The position numbers and the translations under genes were made by a program. A model generated the notes under the pieces. It made no database searches. It saw only the letters and a program-made list of their open reading frames with translations, and was not told the origin of the DNA. Positions 44,650 through 56,710 of a stretch of DNA of 64,000 nt are shown here, in pieces. Positions within the stretch are counted from its first letter, which is position 1. Each line of letters starts with the position of its first letter. Origin of the DNA: Deroplatys truncata (taxonomy: Eukaryota; Arthropoda; Insecta; Mantodea; Mantidae); assembly GCA_030765065.1 (NCBI GenBank), contig CM060978.1:54774421-54838420 (forward strand), read 5' to 3'.

Positions 44650-44805
44650 GATAAACAAGATTGGAAAAGTAGTATCAGATGAATGAAAAATTCAATGCCA
44701 TAGCAGGGATTTGAATAAAAAGTCTCCTGGTTTCCGCCCGGTTGCTCTAACCAATTGAGCTACCATAGCATGCCAGAAGGACATTAAATACTCCAGCTGG
44801 CTCGC
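44650..44805 (-). mobile_element. tRNA-derived SINE (family S), minus
   Basis: On the minus strand ATGGTAGCTCAATTGGTTAG (A box, close to a tRNA) and TTCAAATCCCTGCTATGGC (B box), then TTGAATTTTTCATTCATC and TACTTTTCCAATCTTG. Confidence 0.8.
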
Positions 44806-44929
44806 ATTTTTCCCAGTAAACTAAAGGAGATCTCAAATTGTTTTGAAGTGACATACCCCAATGGCTACTTACAATGCCGTAAGTACAAGTCCCAGGCTTC
44901 ATAGTTAAGCCTCTATTAGGTCAATTAAT

Positions 44930-45112
44930 GGAATTAATTGTTCTTCCATACAAGTCGTGTATAGGACAAGATTGGAAAGGTAGTCTCAGGCAACTGAAAA
45001 ATTCAATGCCACAGTCAGGATATGACCACGGATCTCCCTGTTTCGTCCGATCTATAACTAACTGAGCTACCACAGCAACATGCTGGTAGGAGATTAAATT
45101 CTCCAGCTGATT
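44930..45112 (-). mobile_element. tRNA-derived SINE (family S), full-length, minus
   Basis: Best reference copy. The 5' leader CAGCTGGAGAATTTAATCTC is followed by TGTGGTAGCTCAGTTAGTTA (A box), GTGGTCATATCCTGACTG (B box region), TGGCATTGAATTTTTCAG, CTACCTTTCCAATCTTGTCC and the 3' end GTATGGAAGAACAATTAATT. About 180 bp. It lies about 125 bp from another minus copy that shares the leader. Confidence 0.8.
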
Positions 45113-45265
45113 CTCATGTTTGGTGTTCTCTGCATCAATATAAAATTATGTTTCTACATCACCATAGCCCCGCTCCAAGTAACACCAACTAAATGAAAAG
45201 CTAAAAAGCCTATCTCCAAACACTTGTACACCACACACACTTGTACACATAAGTTTGTAGCTATA

Positions 45266-46192
45266 CCCCCCGCCGCTGTATCTTTGCACTTGACAGTTCG
45301 TGTGGCTTCGCGTAAGGTTGGCTACATTGTGGTTGCGACGTTGCTAGAGTGGCTAGTAAACAACAACAGTTGATTGTTCTCCTTTCTATCGTGTCTAAGC
45401 CGCATACGATAAGTGTACGTAAGTAGCGAACGTCAAATAATAATAACTATTTCGTATTATTATTGTTAATTGAAAATAAGCAATATAAGCAGCTTTGGTA
45501 TGGTCGGATACTCCTTTCTGTGATAATAGGCATAAATGTGTCTACGTATGGCGTCTAACTGGAAAGCATCAAGATTTGTGGCTGGACGAGGCTGCTTTCT
45601 TTTCTTCCCTGGAGTTCATAAAAATATCTGTTGCGTTCCAGATGGTTCAGGAATTTTGTCCTCTTTCTCTTGGAGTTTCACTCCCTTGTGAATAACAGTT
45701 GTGCTTAGTCCAAGAGCTGCTGCAGTTCGTTGTACGGCTTTATCAGCAGGAATAGAGGGATTGCATAAAGCTTCAAGTACTCCTTTTCCTGTTCAAAGAA
45801 TTCCCGGGTTCCCCTTAATAGTTCCAATGCCTGACTATTAAGTGGCACACCTCGGCGCAAAGGATTTTCACTTCGTGAATCATCACTCGGCGATCAGCGT
45901 CGTTTTTCAGACCTTGTCGCACTTAAGTTTTGTTTAAATAAACAATATGAATGAAATATATATAAAACTCTATGCTCGTGCTAGAGATTCACAAACTGAA
46001 GCACGTGGTTGGGAATAGTTACATCCGGCAACAGAGCCGATTCCAGTTCCGGTTCCACTCTGTCATCGACCATCCGGAATGTTGTCTTGTGATTGGCTTA
46101 GGAAGTCAAACGGTTGAAGCTTTTCATCTGTTTTTTTGCGAGTGTACCAACTTAAACGCTAGCTGTCAAGTGCAATGTTACAGCAGCAGGGG
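45266..46192 (-). mobile_element. TA-flanked nonautonomous DNA transposon D2
   Basis: CCCCCCGCCGCTGTATCTTT at the left, and on the minus strand CCCCTGCTGCTGTAACATT at the right, TA on both sides. Same family as D1 in opposite orientation. The minus strand carries transposase N-terminal pieces: SENPLRRGVPLNSQALELL, TREFFEQEKEYLKLYAIP, RTAAALGLS and PGKKRKQPRPATNLDAFQ. These resemble a helix-turn-helix plus the PGKKRK linker also found in the KYP family, so the two families may be related. The catalytic region is missing. Confidence 0.8.
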
Positions 46193-46403
46193 TACAGGTT
46201 AACTCTAGGATTTACTTTGTTTATAACGTTTCTGCCTCAAGAATGCTCACATATTTCTCTATTATGTTTAGCATTATCACAAAAGATCTCAGGCTGTTCA
46301 TATTGTTAAAATTATGATTTTGCTTAATAAGGTTGCACAAACAACTAGGAAGAGTAAAGAGCAAAGGAAAGTAGTGACAAGATTTTTAAAATACTGGTTT
46401 TAA

Positions 46404-47176
46404 GCTGCTTGTACACGATCAAATTTTTGTCAAATTTAACAATTTACAAGACTTTTCAAGAGTTGTCACAACTTCACAACTTTTCTTGTCAAATTGCTTC
46501 CAATACTTTTAAAGTCTTTGAAAGTCTTGAAAACAAATAAGGACATGCTTTAAACAGTCAAAGATATCACAATGATTTGATGGCTTTGGCCAATGAAATG
46601 CAAGTATTCGCAGTGCATCACAAAATCTACACATGGCTGAAAGTGAAAAGTTAAAAAAATGACTACCCGGCAAGGTATGTCGTATGCAAACTGATTAGGT
46701 TATACATAAGCTGGCCATGTCTGTACATCGAGAGCTCCGTGGATTACAAGATGGAGCACATGAACGCGATTATGAAGAAATAATTGCCAGGCAGTTTTAT
46801 GAACTAAGTATACATTAATGCAATGTTATATAGTGTGATTAACCTATCAGTTGGTGTTATTTTCATTGTATTCCACACTCGTAATGTGATTTCTTTGGAT
46901 ATAATACGTGAAAATGCTACATAATATTAGTAAAGAACAATATTTCATTGTGAATTGTTATACTGTGACGCAAATACTAAATTTCTTTGAGTGTGATAAA
47001 TTATCAGTGTGTTTCTTAAGGATTTCAGTTTGGCGAAGAGACAACTTGTAAATACACATTTTTGACATTGTCAAGTCTTGCCAAGTCTTTTCCAATCTTG
47101 TCACATATTGAAAAATATTTCACAATTTTTCTTGTAAACTCCTGAATTGAAAAAAAAGTGAGCGTATACAAGGGGC
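46404..47176. mobile_element. TTAA-flanked MITE
   Basis: GCTGCTTGTACACGATCA at the left and TGAGCGTATACAAGGGGC inverted at the right, with TTAA directly outside both ends (46400-46403 and 47177-47180). TTAA duplication is the piggyBac (or Kolobok) signature. CAAGTCTT/AAGACTTG motifs are repeated near both ends. No ORF. Confidence 0.65.
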
Positions 47177-47204
47177 TTAAGATAAAGAATTTACAAGAAC
47201 AATT

Positions 47205-47980
47205 ACCTTGAAACAATGTCTAAATTTAGAGGAGAACGAGACTGGTGTCACACTTGGATTAATAGGATTAAAGAGGTCATAGAAAAAATTGGCTATGGGG
47301 CGACTTCACAACCCAGAGAACAAAGAGAGATTTCTGGAAAGAAGTTAAACAAAGTATCTAATATATTGAAATTCAGGAAATATATTTCAGTAGGTACACA
47401 ATAAAAAGTCATCAAGGATCTGCAGAGAACTAAAGAAAGAATAGGGTAGGGAAAACTATGTAGGTAAAAGTGACAGATGGGCAAGGAAGGGAGCTACATC
47501 GGCTAGAACAGGTGGAGTGAAATTGAATACGAGGGAGCAGAATTTAGAGGAATGCCCAATGAGTGGAATGAAAGATAATTATTGGCAAACAATTCTTGAA
47601 TGTGAAGAAACCAAAATAATGAGAGAAATACTGAGGCTTGAGAAATAGACCAATCTTTCAGAGGGGAAAAAGTTGCTAAACTTAAATCAAGGAAGGACAT
47701 TATCGAGTTTGGGGAATATTTAGGTAAAGTAAAGAGCAAATGCATGAGAAAAATTAAGAAACATGGGGAATCAGAACTTTTAGAAAATAATTAAATATGG
47801 AAAGAGACTGAGTTTATCTTCATGTGTAAAGTGGTCCTGGTAGCAACTCACAAGCACGAGGCAAGAAGTAGTAGCATGTTTCTTTTGTATTACTAAGATT
47901 ATAAGAGAGTATTACAAAAGTGAGATGTACTATACACAGTGCAATGACAATAAATTCAGTCATTCATTCATGATTTGCCA
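47205..47980 (+). mobile_element. LINE 3' end, heavily degraded
   Basis: It aligns block by block with the C-terminal region of LINE families A and B: QCLNLEE (47213), FWKEVKQS, EIQEIYFSRYTIKSHQ, SDRWARKGATSARTGGV, CPMSG ... TILECEETKIMRE (knuckle) and EFGEYLGKVKSKCMRKIKK. Frames shift several times. The 3' end has ATTC units (TCATTCATTCATG) near 47960, a tandem-repeat tail. Confidence 0.65.
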
Positions 47981-48068
47981 GTCTATTGTGCATAGATCTT
48001 CTGCTGGCTGCCAGCAGCTTCAGTGGAATGCAGAAGACAAATGCACAGAAAGGCTGATTTCCCACATA

Positions 48069-49303
48069 CACTATGTGATCAAAAGTATCCGGACAGCCCA
48101 CAAACATACATTTTTCATCTTTGGTGCATTGTGCTGCCACCTACTGCCTGGTACTCATTATCCGCAACCTCAGTAGTCATTAGACATCGTGAAACCGTAG
48201 AATGGGACACTTCGTGGAACTCACGGACTTTGAACGTGGTCAGGTGATTGGGTGTCACTTGTGTCAGAAGTCTGTACGCGTAATTCCCACACTCCTAAAC
48301 ATCCCTAGGTCCACTGTTTCTGATGTGATAGTGAAGTGGAAACATGAAGGGCATGTACAGCACAAAAGCGTACAGGCCGACCTCGTCTGTTGACAGAGAC
48401 CGCAGACATTTGAAGAGGGTCGTAAAGAGTAATAGGCAGACATCTATCCAGATCATCACACAGGGATTCCAAACTGCATCAGGATCCACTCCAAGTACTA
48501 TGACAGTTAGGCGCGAGGTGAGAAACCTTGGATTCCATGGTCGAGCGGCTTCTCATAAGCCACACATCATGCAGGAAAATGCCAAACGACGCCTCGCTTG
48601 GTGTAAGGACTGTCAACATTACACGATTGAACAGTTGCAAAACGTTGTGTGGAGTGACGAATCACGGTACACAATGTGGCGATCCGATGGCAGGGTGTGT
48701 GTATGGCGAATGCCTGGTGAAGGTCATCTGCCAGCATGTGTAGTGCCAACAGTGAAATTCGGAGGTGGTGGTGTTATGGTATGGTCGTGTTTTTCCTGGA
48801 GGGAGCTTGCACCCCTTGTTTTGCGTGGCACGATCACAGTGCAGACCTACATTGATATTTTAAGCACCTTCTTGCTTCCCGCTGTTGAAGAGCAATTCTG
48901 GGATGGCTATTGCATCTTTCAACACGATCGAGCACCTGTTCATGCTGCATGGGCTGTGGCGGAGTGATTACACGACGATAACATCCCTGTAATGGACTGG
49001 CCTGCACAGAGTCCTGATTTGAATCTTATAGAACACCTTTGCGATGTTTTGGAACGCCGACTTCGTGCCAGGCCTCACCGACCTACATCGATACCTCTCC
49101 TCAGTTCCGCACTCCATGAAGAATGGGCTGCCATTCCCCAAGAAACCTTCCAGCACCTGACTGAAAGTATACTTGCGAGAGTGAACGCTGCCATCAAGGC
49201 TAAGGGCCAATACCATATTGACTTCCAGCATTACCGATGGAAGGCGCCACGAACTTGTACGTCATTTTCAGCCAGGTGTCCGGATACTTTTGATCACGTA
49301 GTG
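48069..49303 (+). mobile_element. Tc1-like transposon, nearly complete
   Basis: Terminal inverted repeats of about 27 bp (CACTATGTGATCAAAAGTAT / CACTACGTGATCAAAAGTAT) and TA on both sides. 1235 bp, full length for the group. The transposase covers nearly the whole interior with one frameshift and one premature stop. It is among the youngest DNA transposons here. Confidence 0.92.
48202..49270 (+). pseudogene. Tc1-like transposase (DD34E), one frameshift and one stop
   Basis: It starts MGHFVELTDFERGQVIGCHL. The N-terminal paired helix-turn-helix continues to IPRSTVSDVIVKWKHEGHV, with a frameshift near 48365 before the second frame (from 48344). Catalytic residues are VVWSDESRYTMW (first D), IFQHDRAPVHAA (second D) and SPDLNLIEHLCDVLE (E), with 34 residues between second D and E. 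A TGA at 48965-48967 interrupts the region between second D and E; WPAQSPDLN resumes beyond it. FGGGGVMVW is the usual Tc1 block. It would have cut and pasted the element at TA sites. Confidence 0.9.
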
Positions 49304-49304
49304 T

Positions 49305-51860
49305 ACTTAACTGTTTACTGTGTTTTCTAGTAACACTGGGAACATTCTAGGCGATTTATTGACCACTTGTTTTTCACTTGGAAAAATGGCCAGAATGGGG
49401 CGTAAAGTACCCACTTATTTATTAATTAGAACCAGTTTCCAAGTTTTGTTAATGCGCATCCACTGTCTTTTATGTTGTATGGGCATTATTCTATTTTTGT
49501 TGTTTCTCTTGTAATAAAGTTGAAATATCCTTTCTTCTTGCCACATTATCAAATGTTATTCTGTGTCTTTCCGTAAAAGCATGAGTAACTGCTGTTTTCT
49601 CTGGTTGCATTAATCTGATGTGCCATTTATGTTCAGCTAGATATTTCTTAATTTACCTTACACTCATTCCAACAAACTTTTTCACATAGGCTCCCTTAAT
49701 TGTCCGCATCATTTGGCCTATTTTAGTTGTAGGTATAAACACCTATTGATGCCTTTCTTTTATAAGTCAGGCAATGCATACCATGAAATCTATGTATGGA
49801 AGGAAACCTTTAGGTGATCTCTGGATTTAGATACAGGTGTCTGTCTGGTAGAGTTGCCAGTATGTGTGTTTTAAGGAACAGTGCAGGTTTTTCCTTTTTT
49901 GTTCTGTGTACAGTGCAATATAAGTACCTACAGCAAACTGTTTTCCTTGGAAGTGAAGCGCACCTAAATGAATGTCAACTGCCATCATGTAAATGAAAAC
50001 TAGTAAAGTGCTTATTAGTTATCAAATAAAAATTATTGTGCATGGTTCTTTATTATTTATTGCGATTTTCAAGCTTCAATTAAATATTAAAAGTAAATCA
50101 ACACCAATTTAGCTGTGGTTTGATCTCTACTTTTATTTGTTAGCATCTAGCAGTTCAGTGGATTTAATGAATACAATGAGCTGACTTATTTCAATTACGA
50201 TAAACCACGCACAGAATTTTGCTACCTAGTATTGTTTGTGATAATACTTTGTTAAATATAGCTAGAAATAGCAGTAAATATGGAAATGTTTCAAACTCTT
50301 GTATGAAAATGCATGGTAACAAATACATGGTAAACTTCTGTTTACAAAACCCCACGAAAAATGGATTAAATGACCTTAAAACGCGATAAAGGCGAGTATA
50401 GTGATTCCGAGCCATTATGCATATGGGTGTACATCTGTTTTGGCCTTTGTTCCAACTCTATCTGTAGATAATGGCCTACTTTAATCTCTTGAAAATCTGA
50501 AACCCTATTGCCTGGGTTTCAATATTCTTACTATGGTAACCATTATTGCTTTATTATTCTGTATGAATGTGTTAACATTTTTTGCTCGATGCACTAAATT
50601 TCATAGCTATTCTTTTTTCAGACAGGGCAGTGTTCATGTACTATTCTGTAAAGATAGGTTTTCTACAAACTCTCTGTCCATGGATTTCATAAGATTTTCT
50701 TGTTACAAGCACATATAGAAACAGCACTTGGATATCTGCTTACTATATCTTGTAAGCTTGAATGCAATAGCAAGTCAAAATCTATGGTGGAATACACCAA
50801 AGAAGATTAAAATAACGGTAATGGTGCTGCCAGTCTCTCCCTGTCCTATGTCACGTCGCTAAACCATACAAACCTTGTAACGTTGAAAAATGCGAGAAGG
50901 ATGTGTTAGTTGGCAGGAAGGTGAGTATGTTGGAGTTCCATAGAGGAATGGAAGTGACATATGAAGGGAGGTAGTGTTTGCGGAAAGGTCCGGAAATGGA
51001 ACAAACATATCATAGAAAATGCAAATAAGAATGCGGAGATAAAAGGAGGCATACAGTGTAGAACACACCCACTACTTATTGTGCATTTGCATGATACATT
51101 AACTTAAGTTTATCTCATTAGAAATGTATTTATTTACCTATTGGGGAATTGTGCGAGGTTATAATTTAATAGTTATTTGAGGTTATGTGGTACATAACTT
51201 AGCCAAAGGTTATTTCATCACAATATGAAGAGGCCCTCATTTATTCTGCAATTATATTGCTCAGTCTTACAATGGGTTATTTTTGGTTGAATTAAGGAAT
51301 GTAATGCATAGGCAACATGTCACTATCAAATAATAGCTGGTGTGTTGCTAACAGTCAATATATATGGCAGTAAAAGTCTTAATGAAAGTACATAATAACT
51401 TTCAGAATAATCCAACCAGTTCTTCACATGATTAAGCAGTGAATCAAAATGCAGAGATAAACGAAAGCAAGTAATACCTATTAGTAATAATAGTAAACAA
51501 TAATCGTAACTTTAAGAATAATTGTTAGTCTAATCAGGTCTACTTGCTCTTTTATATGCAAATGTTAGCCTTAAAAAAGGCTATTTTTGCATTGGTTTGG
51601 TTAAAGACACCGCACAATTATAAACTCACCCTAGTTGGCATTTTAAACAGCAATGACTTTTCCTACCGCCTTCTCCCTCTTAGTGCATGGATTACATATT
51701 GCCAACAACACTCATTCTTCAATATTGCTACTCGCGTAATTTTAGCGATTTTTTAAGTATGTATGTTGGCAGCTTACGGTGACGTAGGACAGGAGGAGGC
51801 TGGCAGCAACATTACCAAAATAACATACATGCACGAATGCGAATTTCTCACATCATATTG
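49305..51860. other. No recognisable feature
   Basis: About 2.5 kb without recognisable coding sequence or shared repeats. ORFs here (49814-49996, 50191-50415, 50859-51068, 51544-51756) look like chance. Confidence 0.45.
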
Positions 51861-52032
51861 TAATGGACTATTCCGTATGCGGGAAGGAGGTATGAAATTT
51901 TAAGAAACTTACGAAATCGGGGTTTTTTAATACGCAGAGTTGATTGTGTAGTATACTGGGTTCTTAAATTCCGTAGTTGTTGCTTTATCGAAAATATTGG
52001 GCCCTTCTTGGAGATCGCTTAGCTTTTGCGGA
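51861..52032 (+). promoter_or_regulatory. 5' region of the plus-strand host gene
   Basis: Less AT-rich sequence upstream of the ATG at 52033. It contains TATTCCGTATGCGGG at 51869-51883, whose inverted counterpart CCCACATACGGAATA lies at 52296-52310 in the first intron. No transcription start could be fixed. Confidence 0.3.
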
Positions 52033-52256
52033 ATGTCTGAAGATATTGCGAACATGATGAAAAAAAATATGGCTAACGGAATGTCGCGAAGCACGGAAAA
52101 TGTAGCTAAAGTGGATCATTCGAATTTAGACGCGCAGATCATACGGCTACGCCCTGTCGTCGCTCCGCCTCTCCTCCTAAAAAACATCCCTCGGTTACGC
52201 TTTGAGGCGGAGGTCCTCGATGTTACGGATGCCAACGACAGCAACGCTAGCATGAT
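52033..52256 (+). CDS. First coding exon of an unidentified host gene
   Basis: ATG at 52033 opens MSEDIANMMKKNMANGMSRS and runs 74 codons plus two bases to a perfect donor (GAT|GTAAGT at 52256/52257). The exon is CpG-rich in sharp contrast to its flanks, as expected for a promoter-proximal exon of a conserved gene. The peptide has a basic-polar start, then VAPPLLLKNIPRLRFEAEV and an acidic end (DVTDANDSN). No signal peptide or membrane segment is seen. I do not recognise the family. An upstream in-frame ATG at 51997 would add 12 residues. Later exons are not visible. Confidence 0.55.
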
Positions 52257-52262
52257 GTAAGT

Positions 52263-54860
52263 ACGTGTGTTACGTGATAGCGAAAGTGCTCACTACCCAC
52301 ATACGGAATAATGGCCTATTTCGTAGATGATGTAAAAAGACCGGGCGTTAATTTAGCTTCCCCGTGCTGCCAGAAAACAGGTGCCATGTGTATAAAAATG
52401 CTTGTAATCCGTGGTTTCTAACGTTTTCTTTTCAAAATATTCCATGAAGAAATTCGCAATAGCAGGAATCAGTAGGCTCCCATTGCTACATCTTCCTTCC
52501 GTGCATAAAATGTTTCTTTCCATTAAATATAACACTATCATAATTGAAGCAACTCTACAAGTACATTACCGCATCATGTTGACGTATTCTGAACTTATTT
52601 ATATCTTACTAAATCACAAGTCTGACACTAACAGTCGATTATGTTCAACAAGTAAACGAAATTGCATGCACTCGTAACGTTCACCTCACAAGCATTACAT
52701 TATACCCCCAAAATACTTCTCCATTACCTAGTTCTTAAACTGCTTATGTACACAGCTCGTGCATATTAAAAATAATGCAACAGCATCTTAATTGTGGACG
52801 TGACATTTTACAGGCATAGTAATAGTGAACGCCTTTATTGTTCACTACGAGGAATACTCAGTGACATTATGCAATTATCCACGAATACCAGCTTATCCCC
52901 TTAATTCAGGCTTATACAGAACTATTATATAATTTCTCCAATACTTACACAATATGCAACGACGCTTTTATGAATTTTTCTCACTTTTGTTTACTCTACA
53001 ATTCCAACAAAACTTCCATTCCATTAAATATTTCGTCTACCCTAATACTGCGTAAATCAACATGTGAATGTATGCTTTAAACTTTACATCTTGTAAAGCA
53101 TCAGGTACTGCTAGCTTGCCTGTATGCTCGCCAATTCAAAATTCACATACACTGTTTGCAAAACTGAAAATAGAAAAAAAAAAAATTAATAATGAAATAA
53201 TTACACTGCACATGACATGTAATGCGAAAATATGTGTTTATCCTATCACTTAGCGTTACCCAAATAATTTTTATCTCTTACCCTGCTTCAGTATTATACG
53301 TGGTGTAGAAATGAAGAACATAGCAATAAATCACGAATGTCCTAGAAATTTCTAATGAAAACAACTGGCTTCCATCGAAAAACTAACGTAGTGTGTGTAC
53401 ATGAATGTGCTTCTTGGCTTATTCAAAGCTTCATCACGTTGAAATGAGCGGTTTATTTAAAAACACAATTTTCTGTTGATAATCGTATAATCGGGAAAAC
53501 AGACGAATCTACTCCATGTCTTAAACCAAGATTTATATGTTATAACTTTTATTGCATAAATATAAACAAATATAACGAATAATGTTGTTTTATCATTCCA
53601 TTCGCATAATTAAAGACGAAATCAGCCTGTCAAACTTTTTTGCAGTATTAAAATGCAACTAGTCAAATTCTTGGCTGTGGAAATTTTACTAGTAATGTTT
53701 GATGACGTTTTAAACTGACAACAGAAAAATTTAGCATTTATTCTTTCCCCAAACTCTGAACCATGCTCCCTGTTCATTTAAGTCATATTCCATTTTCTTC
53801 TTCATGGCCAGTCACCACTGCCTCAACAAACTTGCATTAGTGTACTACATTAGCTTTTTATTTTTTTTTAACTATTCTTACATTTGGTTTGCCAGCTTGT
53901 GGGAAAAATGTCATACTATACAATATTTTACATTGAAATTCCTGGGATATCTTGAATTTATTCCACCATTAAAACGCCAAAAGACTAATAATTGGGAAAA
54001 TAGCTTTACAAACTTATGAAAAATCATGAAAGATTTGGGTACCTATCTCAATTGTTTTGGAAAGGACTATTGTGCATGCATGCTCTAGAATGTTTCTTTA
54101 TTTGCAAGTGAAAAATAAATGCAGCAGAAAGAACAGAAGATTGTCAGAAATAATTATTTTTTAGCTTCTTAGTATTAAGTACACATGGAACTGTTAACCT
54201 TTAATTTCCTGCAGTCCTTCTGTTTATATGGTTATTATTTTTACAACCGATCTTGTATTGGTTCTTACACATAAAGCCCAAAGAAGAGAAGCACTTTGTA
54301 AAATACCCATTGTCTCTTTTCTAGCACATCTTATGGCTTTCCTATTTTGGTCTGAGGCCTAATCTTTATTAGTCTGATAATTTAGGCCTTCTGCTGGATC
54401 CATTCTAAGATCTTCAGTTCTTTTAATCAAACACTAAACTATAATGGCATCACACTAATCTCCATTCTCTGATATTCTGCTCTCTGTAACATAATCTTCC
54501 ATTCCAGTGGTTAAAATATCTCTACCAGATGACCATATATAATTTATCTTTGTTAGAGCTGCTTTGATTAAAGGAGAATGAAACATAAAAATCATGTTTC
54601 TTCCTAAATGAAGGATATGACCCGTAAAATGTAGTGCTAAGATTGTTTTCTTACTCCACCCACCATTATTGCTGTGCAAGCAAAAGAATCACGTCATATC
54701 AGAGCCAGTTGTGCACTGGAAGCACATGCTGCACATGCAGAAATACATTTTCAAAAATTGTTTTTGTTGGTATTTAAATTCAAGAATAGTGTACTTTGTG
54801 GTGGTCTTTTGGTGATGATGTTACTGAGTCAGTTTAGTATTATGCAAACAACGTAATATT
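52263..54860. other. Intron-like sequence, no recognised feature
   Basis: About 2.6 kb of AT-rich DNA following the first exon. No further exon could be assigned and no shared repeat was found. Confidence 0.4.
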
Positions 54861-55854
54861 GTGAAAAATAAAATGCCTCAATGTTGTGCATAGGGCTGTA
54901 ATGAGAGAAGGGAAACACAAGAGAACTCTTTTCACACCTTTCCAGACAGAGACAAATCTCCCAAAAGATATAGGATATGGGTAGAATTATGCAAAAGAAA
55001 AGATTTTTTGCCTATCCTAGTGCTTATTTATGTTCCTTTCATTTTAAGGACACAAATTAGGAACAAATACAGTTATTAAAAAAGCAGCTTATGCCAGATG
55101 AAAGTTTCAAAGGGCCTGGAACTATTCCTACTATAAGGAAAAATGATAATTTCCACATATCAAGTTCTAGTAAGATAATTGATCCTTCACCATCTTCATC
55201 CAAGGCAAATGACAAAGCACAGAATGATATGAGGCTAGAAGTAAAAACATAGTTTCTGAGTTATGCAATAATGTTACTTGTAATAAGACAACAAAGGCGA
55301 AACAGAATTCAGAATAGAAGGCGAAAAAAAAACAAGAATTCAGAAGTACAATGTGAACTGGGTACTGAAATCATAAGGAAATATATGTATTGGAACCTGA
55401 AAATATCTACGAAACAAGCAAAGATGAGGAAGATCAGAATAAGCTGAATAAAAGTTTCTACGGCCCTGATACTTCAGATTTTGATATGTGATAATGAGGA
55501 AGAAGAATAAGAGTCTTTCACCATACATGGAAAATTAAGCTACAGTGGAATATTTCATTGTTGCTTGGACATCTCTACTTTTATTTTCAAGGCATGTGTT
55601 TTATGTAGAAATGAAGTCAAAATAATTTCTCATTACATTGAACTTACTTGGAACTCACAAAGTTTATCAGGAAAGAAACTGGAGAGACATGCTTTAATAG
55701 CAAGTTGTTTATTATTATCTGGTATATTGTTTCAGCAACTTAAGTCCTGCAAATCACTGGGTTTGGTAATGTTTTCAAGGCGTATGTTTAATAAAAGCAT
55801 TCGAAACATGGCAGCACCAGTTGTTAGAGCATTTTGGGTTCAAGAAAGAAAAAA

Positions 55855-56710
55855 TCTGATGTGTTACACTCACATGACTTTCTCTACTCTTGTACAGACT
55901 ATTTTTACAAATGCTTATTCTCCATATGCTTCATGTTAATCAAGATATCGAGATGTTAATCTTATTGCTAATGTTCTTGTAGATGCAAGGGGAATTGGTA
56001 GGCTTTAAGCGATAGTCAAATATTTTAAGAGCTGGTTGCTATGTCGAGTATTCCATTCTCTTTGCATTACCAGGAGAAAAAAAAAATGAATAACGAATTT
56101 CCATTTGAGAAAAAGTATATGTATTGGAAAACTTAAGGGAATAACAAGCAATATCTCGAAAATGGTTCACTCAACAAAACAAATGTATATGACATAAATT
56201 GTGTATTTTAATGCGATCTACATTTTTTGTATAGTAATATTTTGTCTATCTCTTATGGTTTACCAGTTATGCAAAAGTCGTTCACAATGAAGAATACTTT
56301 TGGAGACATTCCCAGAAAATTCAAGATATACATTTTATTTGTCATGAAAATATCTTAAACATATGACATTTTAATCAAAATCGTTAGAGCCATTTTTGAG
56401 AAAATTAAAATTTTCGGAAAATGTTCCATGTAAAGGTAATCTGGGGTGGGGGGATTTTCTTGAAAACCTTTGTGTTGCATCTCTGGAAGATACTGAACCT
56501 AAATACCAAGTTTGGTGTTTATCTGACTGTTTGTTTCTGAGTTATGCTGTTCACAGACAGACAGACACAGACATGGACATGTTTCCAAAAACGCCTTTTT
56601 TTGGATTCAGGGGGTCTCAAAACATGTATTTCCGGTGAAATCTCAGTATCGAATTTTTGGGTGGAATACAATACTTCCCCTACTTACTATACGTAGTAGA
56701 GAAAGTAAAA
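55855..56710 (+). repeat. 0.83 kb interspersed repeat, copy A4, inside the THAP-DDE fossil
   Basis: CTGATGTGTTACACTCACAT to ACGTAGTAGAGAAAGTAAAA, preceded by an A-run. Full length. Confidence 0.88.

Noticed and set aside
44700-45110. tRNA-like A and B boxes as possible tRNA genes
   Set aside because: They are followed by the shared SINE body and tail and do not fold as complete tRNAs.
51780-51820. GCAGCAACATTACC as a third copy of the 31-bp inverted repeat
   Set aside because: Only 14 bases match and the flanks do not; most likely chance.
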